From: Utricularia gibba
Lineage: Eukaryota; Streptophyta; Magnoliopsida; Lamiales; Lentibulariaceae
Direction of reading: 5' to 3'
NCBI GenBank assembly: GCA_002189035.1
Contig: NEEC01000008.1
Coordinates: forward strand, 62,001-126,000
Length of the DNA stretch: 64,000 nucleotides
Made by a program: the position numbers and the translations under genes. The notes beneath the pieces were generated by a model that was given only the letters and a program-made list of their open reading frames with translations, was not told where the DNA came from and searched no databases. This document shows, one piece after another, positions 1-13,625 of the stretch (positions are counted from its first letter, which is position 1; each line of letters begins with the position of its first letter).

Positions 1-2297
1 ATGATATATAAAAATAACTTTTAGTTCCTAATAATATTCAATATATAACTTGAAGAAGAATTATAAAAACTAATAAAATAAATTACAATGTAGTGATAAA
101 GGATGTGATTTGTGTAAGAATATCTATTAACTACAGTTGATCAATTGTAGTAATCACTAGTTCCTTAAAACCTTAAACCCTAAAAAACATTACAAAGTAC
201 AAGATTCGTAATGAGGTTATGACATTTTGAATATAAAGAAGTATGGATATTAAATATTAATCATAATCTATTTAAAAACATCGAAAAACAAGTTTTCAAA
301 TCAAAGTTACTAGAATTAAGTATATACTTCTAAATGAAATGTTGAAGTGTGTGTTCTTAAATTTCAAAAAAAAATGTAAATTCAAATATTTTATTTTTTT
401 TAATAAATACTATATTTTCACAATTTAGCATGTGTTTCAATCATCAGATGCTTTGGATTCATTATTTTGACCTTATAATTAACTTTTGAGACATTGCATT
501 TAAGTAATAAAACAAGACTTACCATAATTCAATAATCAAATAAGACTCTTGTCTTTTTCTTTGGTGAATGATTACATGGCATGTGGAGTACAATCCTATT
601 TCACACGCTTTCGTTTTGTTTAAGTTCAAATATGATGTTTTTATTATTTTAAAATCATTAAATGAAAGTGGTATATAAAAAATCCCCTATATTTAGTATT
701 GTTCGCTCTCCTCCCTCTTCTTAGTCTACCCAAAGAATATTAGAAACAAAAATTAATATACAAAGATAGATTATCTCATAAAACCTAAACCATATCACCT
801 TTTTACACCTTAAGATATCACAAAATTTACATGCTCATATGTGATATGTAAAGTATGATCTTATTTAGATAAATCGACAAAGATATCATAAATATTGTGA
901 GATAATCAGTAACGAAAACTAAATATCTTACAAATTAAAAGCAATGTGAAATAGTTTTATTTCTTGTTTGCAACTGTTCATAGCCCTAAATAGTAATACT
1001 AAACTACATTTTGATACTTTTTCTTCACATTGGAGATTTTTCTTTTAAAAATACCATCTTATTCCTTCCTTATCCTCCTAGTTGAAGCCTATTGAAGAAG
1101 TTATCTCTAGCTCTTCTTTTCTTGGTTTCTCTCTCTTCCAAAATGCATTCTTCTCTAATATTCCAATGTAAATACAATTTATGAGAACCGCACTATTCAT
1201 ACCTCTAACCCTTAGTTTGATGTGGAAAAAGTTGCACTCATTCTCTCCTCTTTTTATGTTGTGTCTCCTGCTAAATAGCTCTTGGACGAAATTCTAGTTT
1301 AACTTCTAATTCTAGGACCTTCCTGCTGAACTCAAAAATCAGTTAGAATATAGAGTAGATTAAATGGTTCAATAGTAAAGAAAATCATATCATTCACATA
1401 ATTTTTTGTAAAACACTTAAAATTATAAAATAAATCCCCAAAATATAATTAAAAAGTCACAACTTTTATGTCCTAAAATAGAAAAATTCATATGTTATCA
1501 TCAAACTAGTTTACAAAATCATGATAGTCTAAAATCGACCTCTCATGATTGACATTTATACTATGCTCATGTGTTTTACATTTTAAATTTTTTTTTAAAT
1601 TATTGTGGAATGACACACAATAGAAACCAAAAGATGCATCCAAACGAATGGTACAATATTGTGTACTATAACTGGTTTGTACCTTGAACTCCTGTTGAGC
1701 TACCCATGTGGTATTTCACCACAACATCCTAAAGGCATAGTCATTTTTGAAATGCCATTTACTTCTTCGAATATCTATCTATTGTCTTATGAGAAAGTGT
1801 CAACAAATACCATTGTACGTCCTCATCAACTGAATTGATGGGTTTCTTATATAAAGGAACATTCTCATTATCAATATCCTAAGTTGCTTGTTTTGAGTTC
1901 CCTTATAAGTGAATGCTGTCACGATCTGATTCCAATATGTGTGGCATCATTTGAAAAAGTAGAGTTTGGTATGTGTTCATTCTTATTTAATTTTGAATAG
2001 TCGTTATGAATAGTGTTGTCAAAGATGCATTCACAGTCTTGATTTAATTCCGGACACATAATATTGGACTTACAATGTTTGTGGCATCAAAGGGAAAGAT
2101 ACGGATCAAGCGCTATATTATTAAAATAGACATGCCCATTACTTACACATAATCCACGGTTGTATTTACACATGTTTTACAAATATGTTAACCCATTCAA
2201 TGCAACACAAGATGAAGGATTAGTAATATATGATTTTTTTGAAAAATAAAACCAAATTATCTACTTAGATAATCAAAATTCCTCGTTCAAAACAACC
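1..2297. other. AT-rich repeat-derived DNA, no gene seen
   Basis: No convincing coding region on either strand. Only very short ORFs occur and none resembles a known family. Part of it (about 955-1500) is a diverged copy of a sequence also seen near 55.5-56.1 kb, listed separately. A single CCCTAAA-like string near 170 is not a telomeric array. The right end is the insertion site of the gypsy element. Confidence 0.6.
955..1500 (+). repeat. Diverged dispersed repeat, copy A
   Basis: This stretch shares an ordered series of motifs with 55545-56130. These are a TTTGCxACTGTTCA block, a pyrimidine-rich tract with TCTCTCTTCCAAAA, a GTGTCTCCT block, an A-rich TATAAAATAAA tract and a final TAGxAAAATT...TGTTAT block. 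The shared order over more than 500 bp suggests two old copies of one repeat, perhaps the non-coding part of a gypsy-type element. The alignment was by eye; boundaries are approximate. Confidence 0.35.
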
Positions 2298-2302
2298 CCA
2301 TC

Positions 2303-2871
2303 TGATAAGATCATGGATACTATAGATTATCCCAATGAAGATAAAGGACACAAGATCAATAATCCTCCATTGATTTCAGTTGGGCCAATCACTAGATTAA
2401 GAGCAAGAAGGAATCAAGAAGTGCTTAAGAGCTTATGGGCCAATCAACCAAACTATGAGGTATTGGGCATAGAATTCAACATTTTCAAAGTGCATCAACT
2501 TGATTAGAGAAGGCCCATTACTACCAAATACATTATTATTACTATTTTTCCTCTAATAAGGCCCAATCCTTCATCTATTTAAGAAGACCTTACTCATGTT
2601 TTGGACAACTTTGATTGTAATAACTTTTGAGAGATATTCTCCTTCCTTGAGTTCTTGTAGAACTTAGACTTATCAAGAATTGCTTGTGGTGTCTAGTGTG
2701 TGGTTTATCACTCCCAATTCCTTCCTTGATTCTGTGAGTGTGGTACCATTTCATAGTTTGGGTTGCAAGGATCTTTCAATCCTTGAGGGCCAACTTCTTT
2801 TTCTCGAGGGATTGCTTCTTTTCAACCAAGATCTGGTTTGCCAATCACTTGTTGATTGGAGGGTCGTATCA
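2303..2871 (+). repeat. 5' LTR of the gypsy element
   Basis: 569 bp beginning TG and ending CA, matching 8202-8771 along its whole length. A TATA-like CTATTTAAG lies near 2574 and may be the element promoter. The left border is fixed by the 5-bp duplication CCATC immediately before it. The right border is fixed by the primer-binding site two bases downstream. Confidence 0.93.
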
Positions 2872-2873
2872 GG

Positions 2874-2886
2874 TGGTATCAGAGCC
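2874..2886 (+). other. Primer-binding site, initiator tRNA-Met type
   Basis: TGGTATCAGAGCC, two bases after the 5' LTR. This is the classic plant retrotransposon sequence complementary to the 3' end of initiator tRNA-Met, where minus-strand cDNA synthesis starts. Confidence 0.93.
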
Positions 2887-3577
2887 AATCTTTCTCTTCT
2901 TCATCACCTATTTATCTTGTTTTGGTTTCGTTCTCAGAAAAAAAAAACAGAAACTAGTCCAGATCTATCTTGATTTGGTTATCTTGTCTTTTGCTCATCT
3001 CTTCTTCTGAAAAGAAGAACCAATGGGGGTTTCTTATCTTTGTTTCTTCCATCCTTTTCTTCTGGATTGCTGCAAAAAGAAAAAAATAACATGTTGAAGG
3101 GAGAGAGAAGGTTAGGAGCTGAATTTTCAACTTTTCACACACAAGAAAAGTCAAAAAAAGAAGTTAGTCATTTGAATCCATTGAATCTTTTCTTTACCAA
3201 ACAAAAGAAAAGTCAATATTGTACAACTTTGTCTATTGTCCTACTTCTATTCCATTTTAACTCTTTTCAATTGTCTACCTACCTCTTTTGGTGTTAATCA
3301 CAAAAAGTTACACTCTATCTTTCCATTCCTACTCTTATTTAACCATTATTACTATTACCATCACCAAGTCTTATATTGCTCGTTTTCTTTATCCCATTCA
3401 TTACCCTAGCCACTCTTATCTCTTTGAACCACACTTAGATTGATCATTTAAGATTTATTGAGTCTTAAAGTTCAACAGGACTTGAGGTTTGGAAATTCTC
3501 TCTTTCTTTTTTTCCTTCTATCTTTCTGTTGTTATTATCTTTCCTTCTTTTTTTCTACACTTTTCACTTGTAGTAGG

Positions 3578-4456
3578 ATGTCGAGCTCTAATAACCCTGC
3601 AGAAGAATCAAGTGTTATGGATGTTCGTTTTGTACTTAATGCAATGCAAAGTGAGTTCAGGAGATTGCAAAGATGCATGGAACAAATCCACATCAAACTA
3701 GAGGACCATGATGAATCTCTCAAGAACATCAAAAAGCAAGAAGAGGATAGTGTCTCCCATGGAAGAACAAGAGTTCCAACACACCATAGCAGAAGGAATT
3801 CTCAACAAGAAAAAGATTCAAAATCTGAGGCAAAGCATGGTGAACAAAGGAGAAACAATAACAACATCCTTGATGAGTATGATTCATCTGGTGGTGATGA
3901 TATAGAACGAAGATCTCAAAGAAATTGGAGGCCAAATCGTGGTGTGAGATATGATGAAAGACCCAGGGGAAGACACACATGTGAATACAAGGAATTTGAT
4001 AACATCAAGATGAAAATCCCTTCTTTTCAAGGGAAAAACAATCCAAATGGCTACTTGGAATGGGAGACTCGTGTGGAGCATGTGTTTGATTGTCACAACT
4101 ATTCTGAAGTCAAGAAGATCAAGCTTGCTGTTGTTGAGTTTACAGATTATGCCATAACTTGGTGGGATAAAGTAGTACTCAACAGAAGACGAAATGATGA
4201 AGAACCAACTCGCACTTGGGCTGAAATGAAGAGGATCATGAGAAAAAGGTTCATTCCCAACCATTACCAAAGAGATCAACACCAAAACTTGCAGAAGCTC
4301 ACCCAAGGGAGCAAAACCGTGGAAGAATATTGGCAAGAAATGGAGGTGTTAATGATTCGAGCCAATATACTAGAGGATAGGGTCCTCTACAATGGCAAGA
4401 TTCCTCTAAGGTTTAAACAAGAAATCTCTCAAGTGTCGAGCTACAACACTATGTGA
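3578..4456 (+). pseudogene. gypsy gag, N-terminal and capsid part
   Basis: Structural protein of the retrotransposon particle. The open frame runs from upstream; I take the ATG at 3578 (MSSSNNPAEE) as the likely start, after a pyrimidine-rich leader. A charged, coiled-coil-like N-terminal segment is followed by the plant retrotransposon Gag core, with WExRVEHVFD, TWAEMKRIMRKRFIP and QGSKTVEEYWQEME. The frame ends at TGA 4454-4456. The CCHC zinc knuckle that belongs to Gag lies downstream in another frame near 4680-4735. About 130 bp between the two is broken by stops. Recognition of the family is secure; function is lost. Confidence 0.88.
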
Positions 4457-4583
4457 GTTGAAAACATATTGCATGTTGAAAAAACCTTGAGAAGGTGAAA
4501 GTTCTAAGGGACAACATAGAGAGCATCCAAAACTTCTACCTGTGGAGCAACGAGAAAACTGATTCCAAACAAATTATTTGTGA

Positions 4584-7500
4584 TTGGGAAAGTCAACCAA
4601 GTTGGACTTGATGAAGAGGTTGCACAGACGTTCTAGTAAGGAAAGAGGATTTAAGTCCTCTGGACAAACACGAAATATCAAGTGTTTCAAATGTCTTGGC
4701 CATGGTCATATTGCTTCGGAATGCCCAAACAAGCGAACCATGATTCTAAGGGACTCTGGAGATGTTGAATCTGAAGTTGAGTGTGAAAGTGGAAGTGAAG
4801 TACAGGAGATAGATGATGGGGAACAACAACCTATCATTGGTGAAAGTTTGGTAACAAGAAGGACTTTAGCCATGGATGCTAAGCTAATGGAGGAGCAACG
4901 AGAAAACTTATTCCATACACGTTGCTTTGTGAATGGGAAAGTTTGTAGCCTAATAATTGATGGAGGCAGTTGCACAAACGTTGCTAGTACTCTCATGGTG
5001 GATAAACTCCATCTTCCTACTCTTAAACATCCAAATCCCTATAGGCTTCAATGGTTGAACGAAGGGAGTGAAGTAAAGATCAATAAACAAGTTCTTGTTG
5101 CTTTCCAAATTGGAAAGTATCAGGATGAGGTTCTTTGTGATGTAGTGCCCATGCATGCTGGACACATACTCTTGGAAAGGCCGTGGCAATACGATAGGAA
5201 GGTGATCCATGATGGCTATACTAACAAGTATTCCTTTTCTATGAAAGGAAAACCAATCACATTGGTGTCTTTATCTCCAAAAGAGGCACACGAGGATCAA
5301 GTTAAGATTGTTGCTGCTACCAAATCCTTTGGTGATTCAAGGGATGAGAGCTTGGGAGAGAAAAAAGAGATATCACGAGAAAGGAAAAGAATATCTAAAA
5401 AAGAGAGTGAAAAGAAAGACGTGAATAAAGAATTTGTGAGGAAAAAAGAAGTGGAATGTCTTGTTGCAAGAATGAGTGATGTGAAAAGAGTGTTACATGC
5501 CAGAAATCCATTTCTTTTGCTCTTGTTTAAAGAGCCTTTGTCAGACAACTCTAACCCACAAGAGGATCTTCCTACTTGCATTAAATTTCTTTTGCAAGAA
5601 TTCAATGATGTTTTTCCTGAAGAATTGCCTGGATTACCACCATACCGAGGAATAGAACATCAAATTGATTTCGTTCCTGGTGCTCAAATCCCAAACCGAG
5701 CTTACGTATAGAGCCAACCCTGAAGAAACCAAAGAAATCCAACGCCAAGTGGAAGAACTCATGGTTAAGGGGTTGGTGAGGGAGAGTGTTAGTCCATGCT
5801 CAGTTCCAGTGTTATTGGTGCCAAAACATGATGGAACATGGAGAATGTGCACTAATTGTAGAGCCATCAACCAAATAATGATTAAGTACAGTCATCCTAT
5901 ACCTAGGCTTGATGATATGTTAGATGAATTACATGGATCATGCATTTTCTCTAAGATTGATTTGCGTAGTGGATATCATCAAATTAGGATGAGAAAGGGG
6001 GATGAATGGAAGGCTGCTTTCAAAACTAAGTTTGGTTTATATGAATGGTTAGTTATGCCTTTTGGATTGACTAATGCACCTAGTACTTTCATGAGATTGA
6101 TGAATCATGTATTGCGTCCCTTTCTTGGGAGATTTGTTGTTGTTACTTTGATGATATTCTTATGTATAGTAAGACATTGGTTGAACATACATGTCATTTA
6201 CGTGACGTGTTGGTTGTTTTGAGAAAAAAGTGTTTGTATGCTAATATCAAAAAGTGCGACTTTTGCACAAACAAAATCTCTTTTCTTGGCTATATTGTAA
6301 GTGATGCAGGTATGTTAGTAGATGAAGGAAAGGTGAAAGCAATTAGAGAATGGCCAACTCCTACCACAATTGGAGAAGTGCGCAGTTTCCATGGATTGGC
6401 TAGCTTCTACCGTCGTTTTGTAAAGGATTTCAGCACAATTGCTGCACCATTGAACGAGGTTGTGAAGAAAAATGTGCAATTTTGGTGGGGAGAATCACAA
6501 GAACATGCTTTCAAGACACTTAAGGATAAGCTTAGCTAAGCTCCTTTACTTGCATTACCTGATTTCTCTAACACGTTTGAAATTTAATGTGATGCTTCTG
6601 GAGTTGGAATAGGTGCTGTTCTCATGCAAGCAGGTCGACCTATTGCCTATTTCAGTGAAAAATTGGGTGGAGCTACACTAAATTACCCAACTTATTATAA
6701 GGAGTTGTACTCATTGGTTAGAGCACTTGAAACTTGGAAACATTATCTTTGGCACAAAGAGTTTGTTATCCATACAGATCACGAAAGTTTGAAGCATGTC
6801 AAGAGTCAAAAAAATCTCAATAGAAGACACGCAAAATGGGTGGAGTTCATTGATACCTTTCCTTATGTTATCAAATATAAGAAAGGTAAGGAGAACAATG
6901 TTGCAGATGCATTGTCACGAAGGTACACACTTTTAGCTACTCTTGATGCTCAAATTCTTGGATTGTCAACGATAAAAGAATTTTACAGTGTTGATCATGA
7001 TTTTAAAGATATTTACCTTTCATGTGAACATAAACCTCTTGAAAACTTCTATAGGCAAGATGATTTTCTTTTCAAAAAGAATAGATTATGTATTCCTCAA
7101 TGTTCAATTCATGAGTTTTTAGTGAAAGAAGCTCATGGTGGTGGTCTAATGGGGCATTTTGGTCACCAAGACATTGGACATACTTCAACAACACTTCTAT
7201 TGGCCACACATGAGAAAAGATGTGGAAAGAATCTGTGGAAGATGTTTGGTGTGCAAGAAAGCCAAATCAAAATCAACTTCTCAAGGATTGTACACTCCTC
7301 TTCCTACTCATCTTTACCTTGGATTGACCTTTCTATGGATTTTGTTTTAGGATTACCAAGGACTCAAAAGGGAAAGGATTCAATATTTGTGGTCGTGGAC
7401 AGGTTCTCCAAGATGGCACATTTCATTCCTTGTCACAAGACTGATGATGCTTCGCATGTTGCCGATTTATTCTTCAGGGAGATTGTTAGGCTTCATGGTA

Positions 7501-8295
7501 TGCCACTTACCATTGTAAGTGATCGTGACACAAAGTTTCTTAGCAACTTTTGGCGTACACTTTGGAGTAAGTTGGGAACAAAGCTTCTTTTCTCTACCAC
7601 TTGTCATCCCAAACTGATGGACAAACCGAGGTAACAAACCGAACCCTAGCTACCCTACTTCGTGCCATCATCAAAAAGAACATTAGAACATGGGAAGATT
7701 GCTTACCTCATGTTGAGTTTGCATACAATAGAGCAGTACATTCTTCTACTCATTGTTCTCCTTTTGAAATTGTGTATGGTTTTAATCCTTGTGCACCTAT
7801 AGACTTGTTGCCCTTTCCATCTGATGAATTTCGTAGTTTTGATGGTGCTAAGAAGCAGATGCCATCAGAACACTACATGAGAAGGTTCGAAATCAATTGG
7901 AAGCCAAAAACATGAAGTATGCAGCTAAAGCAAATAAACATAGGAAAAAAGTTACTCTACAACCAGGAGATTGGGTTTGGGTACATTTTCGAAAGGAAAG
8001 ATTTCCAAGCAAGAGGCATTCAAAGCTTTCACCCAGAGGAGATGGACCCTTTCAAGTCATTGAGAAAATCAATGATAATGCTTATAAGATTGATCTTCCA
8101 AGTGAGTTTTCGGTGCACTCCACGTTCAATATTGCTGACTTGGTTCCTTGTGATGTAGATGGTGATGATTCAAGGATGAATCTGCTAAAAGAAGGGGGGG
8201 ATGATGAGATCATGGATGCTATAGATTATCCCAATGAAGATAAAGGACACAAGATCAGGAAATCCTCCAATGATTTCAGTTGGGCCAATCACTAG
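4584..8295 (+). pseudogene. gypsy pol (zinc knuckle, PR, RT, RNase H, integrase), multiply broken
   Basis: In order: a CCHC zinc knuckle (CFKCLGHGHIASEC), a protease with IIDGGSCTN, and a reverse transcriptase starting near 5610 with LRSGYHQI and MPFGLTNAP. RNase H follows ([24 protein letters not shown]), then a zinc-binding integrase N-terminus, the integrase core with MDFVLGLP and SDRDTKF, and a C-terminal part with the GDWVWVHFRKERFP motif. Breaks seen: a frameshift near 5708; one near 6145, just before the YxDD catalytic motif; stops at 6537 and 6585; frameshifts near 7165 and 7300 in the integrase zinc domain; one near 7605; and a frameshift or deletion near 7850-7900. The last frame stops at 8293-8295, about 90 bp inside the 3' LTR. 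It is a fossil. Confidence 0.9.
8187..8201 (+). other. Polypurine tract of the gypsy element
   Basis: AAAAGAAGGGGGGGA directly abuts the TG of the 3' LTR. This purine run primes plus-strand DNA synthesis. It is also translated as the Lys-Glu-Gly-Gly end of the integrase frame. Confidence 0.9.
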
Positions 8296-8771
8296 ATCAA
8301 GAGCAAGAAGGAATCAAGAAGTGCTTAAGAGCTTATGGGCCAATCAACCAAACTATTAGGTGTTGGGCATGGAATTCAACATTCTCAAAGTGCATCAACT
8401 TGATTAGAGAAGTCCCATTACTACCAAATACATTATTATTACTACTTTTCCTCTAATAAGGCTCAATCTTTCATCTATTTAAGAAGGCCTTACTCATGTT
8501 TTGAACAACTTTGATTGTAATAACTTTTGAGAGCTATTCTCCTTCCTTGAGTTCTTGTAGAACTTAGACTTATCAAGCCTTGCTTGTGGTGTCTAGTGTG
8601 TGGTTTATCACTCCCAATTCCTTCCTTGATTCTGTGAGTGTGGTACCATTTCATAGTTTGGGTTGCAAGGATCTTTCAATCCTTGAGGGCCAACTTTTTT
8701 TTCTCGAGGGATTGCTTCTTTTCAACCAAGATCTGGTTTGCCAATCACTTGTTGATTGGAGGGTCGTATCA
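8202..8771 (+). repeat. 3' LTR of the gypsy element
   Basis: 570 bp, TG...CA, about 96.5 percent identical to 2303-2871 by hand count, with one extra base near 8258. It is followed directly by the target duplication CCATC (8772-8776). Confidence 0.93.
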
Positions 8772-8776
8772 CCATC

Positions 8777-10580
8777 AATCCATACATTCTAGTTGAATCA
8801 AGAAGAAGTATAACTAGGGAAAAATTAACATCACCTCAAACCCTAATCACATATTCATGGTCTATAACTTGCTGATTTGGTATGGATTTTGCAACAATGG
8901 CACCAATCGATCCTTCGAGTTAGTAACTTCCCGATTTGAAAAAGTTGAAAAAATTTTCATGAAATACCGAATTCCAAGGGAATATTGTCTTGATATGGTG
9001 CCCCTTAGCACTGAGTTGATTGATCTGGCTTAGCAAAATCTACCAAATGCATATTTTGTGCCCAGAAAAATATTAGGAATAGGGTTGCATATTCCACTCT
9101 TGCTTTTTTATCATTGACTTGCTCAGCTTTGTTTACTTATTCCTTTATATGATCACCTTGCTTCAAATATTCAATTTTGGGCTTCTTTTTTTCAATTATG
9201 TGTGGAAGAAGGGTATGATACAAGTATTTCTAGATTCTTCAAACATATGGTACATATAGTGTGAAATCCTAAAACAATCATTAATTTATTCATGACATTG
9301 AGAAGGAAAACATGTAAAAAGACTTGTAAATACGTCATACAAGTGAGCTGGGTTAATTGCCCAAGTCATGTTTTTCAATAACTAGAAAACTATGTAAGGT
9401 TCAATTGAATTCATAGAATTCAAGAGTGGCATAAGTAATCAGATCATGTTCCACCACTCAGGCCAAGCGAAAAAAGAAAGATGGATATTATAGTGGTTGA
9501 ACCAATTACACATCAACAGTAACAACCTCAAATATTGGAACAAATAAGTATGAGTATACTTAAATTCTCGAAGTGTGATCTACTGAAGAAAGGATATAGA
9601 TTAAAGCTCTAAATGAACAACATGAGGTACATAGCAAACAAGCATAGACCATACGGAAGAAGAGGTTGTTGTGTTCCAAAGGAACACAAATTAAAGATTA
9701 AATAGAAATACAAGATGTGAGCTTATTGGTTTTAATCACATATTTTGGTGAATTTACAATGCAATAATTAGTCAGTGTGGTTAAATAATGCTTAATGTTC
9801 AATGACATTGAAAAAAGATTAATGTTTGTCTCACTATTTCCTACTTTGCATGCCTTCTATTTCAATGCATTTTAGGTTGCTCATTTGAATCAATATTTTA
9901 ATTATTGCTCTTTCTTTTGTCTGTAGGAAACCAATAATAAAATTCAAGCATTTAAAGAGCATATAAATGTTATGCAGAATATTATATTGCAAATAGAGAG
10001 CATCAAATTCAAAAACTCTCCACAACAATGACAATATAAAACTTTGAAAGTTTTCAAAAAAAAATTCACTGTGAAGACAAATAAATTGGAGTTTTTAAGG
10101 AAATGGAGTATGGTAGGTTGCCAATGATGATAAGGTCGAGTTATTTGTTTTGAAGAAATGAATAGATGTATACATGGACCAAAAATTATAACATGAGAAA
10201 AGGATAAAAGAACTACAACTAAAGCTCCGATATAAAAACTGAGAAGCGAGAGTTATGAGGCGACTTGGCGATCCTTGAAAACATGCTACACCTAGTACTA
10301 TCAATATTGTCATAGATTTTTCTTAAAGACATTGTGTATGATTTGTTTTGACTGAAATTTTCAATAAAAGCTTATGAAATGTGTTGTTGTAAACACGCTT
10401 GCTTTCATTCGGTGTATTCTAAAAAAACAATGTTGTAAACAACTTGCTCTCTATTATACATTTGGATGGAGTGATATTGCTATCTTAATTCAAAAGTGAA
10501 CAACATAAGTATTCGATCCATATGGAGAAATATACTAGTTTCATTTGTTAATGAGCAATATACTAGTTTTAACAAATAAA
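8777..10580. other. AT-rich intergenic DNA, nothing recognised
   Basis: Scattered ORFs of at most 72 codons (for example minus-strand 9834-10034 and 10095-10313), with no recognisable motif and composition like their surroundings. No terminal repeats found by eye. Confidence 0.5.
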
Positions 10581-10585
10581 AATCA

Positions 10586-11290
10586 TGATGGTGTCGAAAA
10601 TCGATACACATAATGGAGAAAGCAAAAAAGATGGAATAGAATCATAAGTCGGGAAACTCTAGGTGAAAATCGAAGGAACTTGTATGGAGGATCTAGCATA
10701 AATTGGAAGCACCAGTATAGATCGGCAACCTAAGTAGATTTGAAGGAGCTTTCAAGAAAATTGGCTATGGAATGTAAATCTATGCTAAAGCCAAGATCAG
10801 CTAAATGCAGCAAGAATAATTGAGCAGCCTATAGATTATATATCATCACAAAAGCTATTGATGAATCGGCTAAACATCAGTGAAGGGATCAGAAAGAGAT
10901 AGTGTCAACTTGCGGCGACTAGTAGATAGTCATAAGAGCCACCAACCTGCTAGGATTCAGAGCAACAAACAGTTGTTTGGAAGCTACACAACAAGCAAAA
11001 TCAAGTATACTACAAGGTGTAGAAACTAGCTAATCCTTGTGAGAATATGTCGGCCCGAGCTCTTCAATAAATAGTAGGCTAGACTTAGATAATAACATTC
11101 TGTATTTTTGGAAAATCTTTGTACTCCTCTCCATTACCCTTATTGAAGTCAACTTCCCTGATTAGCTCTCCAAACTTTGTGATTTTCTATCATAGTGGTT
11201 TCCAAGTAAAAACAATCTACGTCTTGCTTTTCTTTGGTTTCCAAACAACAAAAATTAGAATTCAATCTAGGTAAATCAGTTAATTATAGA
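10586..11290 (+). repeat. Probable copia-type solo LTR relic
   Basis: Non-coding. The right part has the look of a copia LTR 3' region. AGCTCTTCAATAAATAG resembles a TATA or polyadenylation region, followed by a pyrimidine-rich transcript-like stretch. It ends with GATTTTCTATCATAGTGGTTTCCA and an A-rich run. The same ending occurs at about 61196-61230. No target duplication or second LTR was found, so borders are approximate and the call is tentative. Confidence 0.35.
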
Positions 11291-11299
11291 TTTAACCCT

Positions 11300-13000
11300 C
11301 AAAAGCATAAACATCACCCCCAATTTGATTTTTAACCACAACAAATCAGCACTTTTTTGTGTTGAAAATCGGATTTGTCTAAGATGACCGATTTCCGGGT
11401 TATCAAATCGTTTTGTTTATATCCAATGTGCGGTTTTCGGGTTTTAGGGTCGCAATGTGGAAAAAATGAAGTGAAAAGAGACTAGGTTTTTTACGTGGAA
11501 ATTACCAATGAACGGAATAAAGCTACACGTTTCTATGTCTAGCAACTACACGTATGGTTTTGTTGACACATAATTGCCAGCTGCTCTGAGGCACCTACAA
11601 TTCGACTACTCTTCACGATTACAGCCATTCTTGTCTTGCTTGGCACCCGATCGACCTGCCCACACACCAAAGACTGAATACAAATGGGGTTAATCACTAA
11701 TTGATCTCCATTACACAGAGGGATCGAGAGCTATCATTGTCCCTCATCGAAAGAGAAATGAAGCTAATCCTATCTAAAAGGAAACTTGATCTATCTCCAT
11801 AATATGTATTGAGCACAAAACCTATTTCATAATTATATAAAATTCAATAACCTGATCCTTATATCCAATTACAATCGAGTGACTGTAACAAAGGTATAGA
11901 AATCACAATAAATTCTACATTAAATGATCGATCATTAAAACTTATTTGCATTAAATGACGTATGACACAAGGTTAAAATAACAAAAATATGCAATTGATC
12001 CAAATAATGGCTAATGAATGAATGTCAAAATTTTGACAATGTGATAGGTGATGTTTCACAAATCATATCAAAAGTAAAATATTTACAACCTAATTTTTGT
12101 TAAAAAGATATATCACCAAAGAACTCAATGTCATTATGATCAAATTTAAAGAGAAATTATTTTGATTTTCTTCATAAATCTTCCCTCCTCTTGTTTCATC
12201 TCTGGTGAAAGATATCAAAAATCACCTTCTTTCTATGAAATTTTTCGATAAAAATTTTTTTATATCAAATGATGTGTGATAAGTAGTTATCTGATGCGCT
12301 ATCCTTTGGTTGAATGAAAGAAACTCCCTGCATTTTTTCTTACTCAATACATATTGTTTAAGTTGTCGTCTGATTTTTTTTTCTTCATCATAAAAACACA
12401 TTCACTGAATGAGAGCATCAATCCAAAATAAAAAAACATTTATTTAAAAACAAATTCATAAAAGTAATTTTATTCACACGTAATATATGGAAATAAAAAA
12501 TACACGTGATAGCAAATAAATAATTCCATCCAATGCTATATTTATATCAAAAACAGAATTATTGAATATATTGTATTTTGACATTTTTTTCCCAAAGTCA
12601 CTTAGCCTTGAATAAAAGGATTTCGATATGTGACTGAGGTTAGCTGAGTTAGTGAAATACATCATTTTGTGTTTTTTTTTTTAAAATACATCTTTCGGGG
12701 AACATTGGGAAAATACATTTTCACATATTTCTGTTTTTTTTTTCTAATCGATATAAAGTAATGCTTTGTATTGGTCTAATGTGAATTGTCAATTTGACTC
12801 AAAACCAATGTTTTAAAAATCGGATTGAGCATCAAACCATATTTTAGATTATTTTAAAATACTTACTTCTTCATGAATGTACCGCTTATTATATTCTTAA
12901 TAAGTTTCACGAGACCCTTCTTCCTCTAGGTGTCGGTGCCACTCTCTAGCTGCAGATGCCTTGGGGATCCGATATCAAATTCCTAGTAGCTGTGCTGTTT
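11300..13000. other. AT-rich intergenic DNA, nothing recognised
   Basis: No gene, RNA or transposon terminus was identified. A short minus-strand ORF at 12474-12665 has no recognisable motif. Confidence 0.5.
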
Positions 13001-13625
13001 GCTAACCGTGGAGCCTAGGAGGGATGCCATATTCAATCATTGCTGCTATCAAGGCGGGTTGTATAGCAAGGCCCAATTCGAGTCCATCATATGACGAATG
13101 TCTAAACAAGGAGCCTCCCGATGTTGTATCCCCTGGATAGTATTGTCCTATTTCACCTAGAATGTGGCACCCCAAAGAAGGGATTGGATATGTCGAAGAC
13201 TCATTGAACGAGGGTGCATATGCATAGTCTTGGCTTGGAGGAGGAGTATTCAAACCAATCTAACTAAGTCCCTGATTTGCATCCCATTGTCTACTCTAAC
13301 ACCTCAGTGTACTATTTTGTGAATCTACTAGTCCATGTTCTCGCATTGACTAGCTGCAGGTGACATTAGATGGGGCTTCATTTGGTTTCCCCTATCGCTT
13401 CTCATGTCTCGGTGCTCTCTCTGAAAATTCGGCAGCCCCTTGTGCTTTGTTGAATGTGTTCAATCGATGATGAGTCATTTACTTGCTAGGTCAGCAAGGA
13501 ACTGGAAGGGTGCAGGTCCTCATTCACTCTCATCTCTCACCAGGTTAATGGTACCTCGTTACATATTAACCAATGAGGTTACAAGATAGTATATCGAGGC
13601 CTAAGTCCTTGGATTCATACAAAAT

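Larger units (their letters stand above)
2303..8771 (+). mobile_element. Ty3/gypsy LTR retrotransposon, structurally complete but coding-dead
   Basis: All structural parts are present: target duplication CCATC at 2298-2302 and 8772-8776, a 5' LTR (2303-2871), a primer-binding site, gag, protease, reverse transcriptase, RNase H, integrase, a polypurine tract and a 3' LTR (8202-8771). The domain order, with integrase after RNase H, defines Ty3/gypsy. The coding region runs through the polypurine tract into the 3' LTR, as in some chromoviruses, so a CRM-like assignment is possible but not proven. The two LTRs differ by about 20 substitutions and one indel by hand count, roughly 3.5 percent. The coding region carries at least eight frameshifts or stops, so this copy cannot make a full polyprotein. 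Confidence 0.95.

Noticed and set aside
160-195. CCCTAAA-like telomeric motif
   Set aside because: Only one imperfect copy; no array.
2680-3010. Short ORFs at the 5' LTR end and leader
   Set aside because: Part of the gypsy LTR and untranslated leader; the similar ORF at 8580 is the 3' LTR copy.
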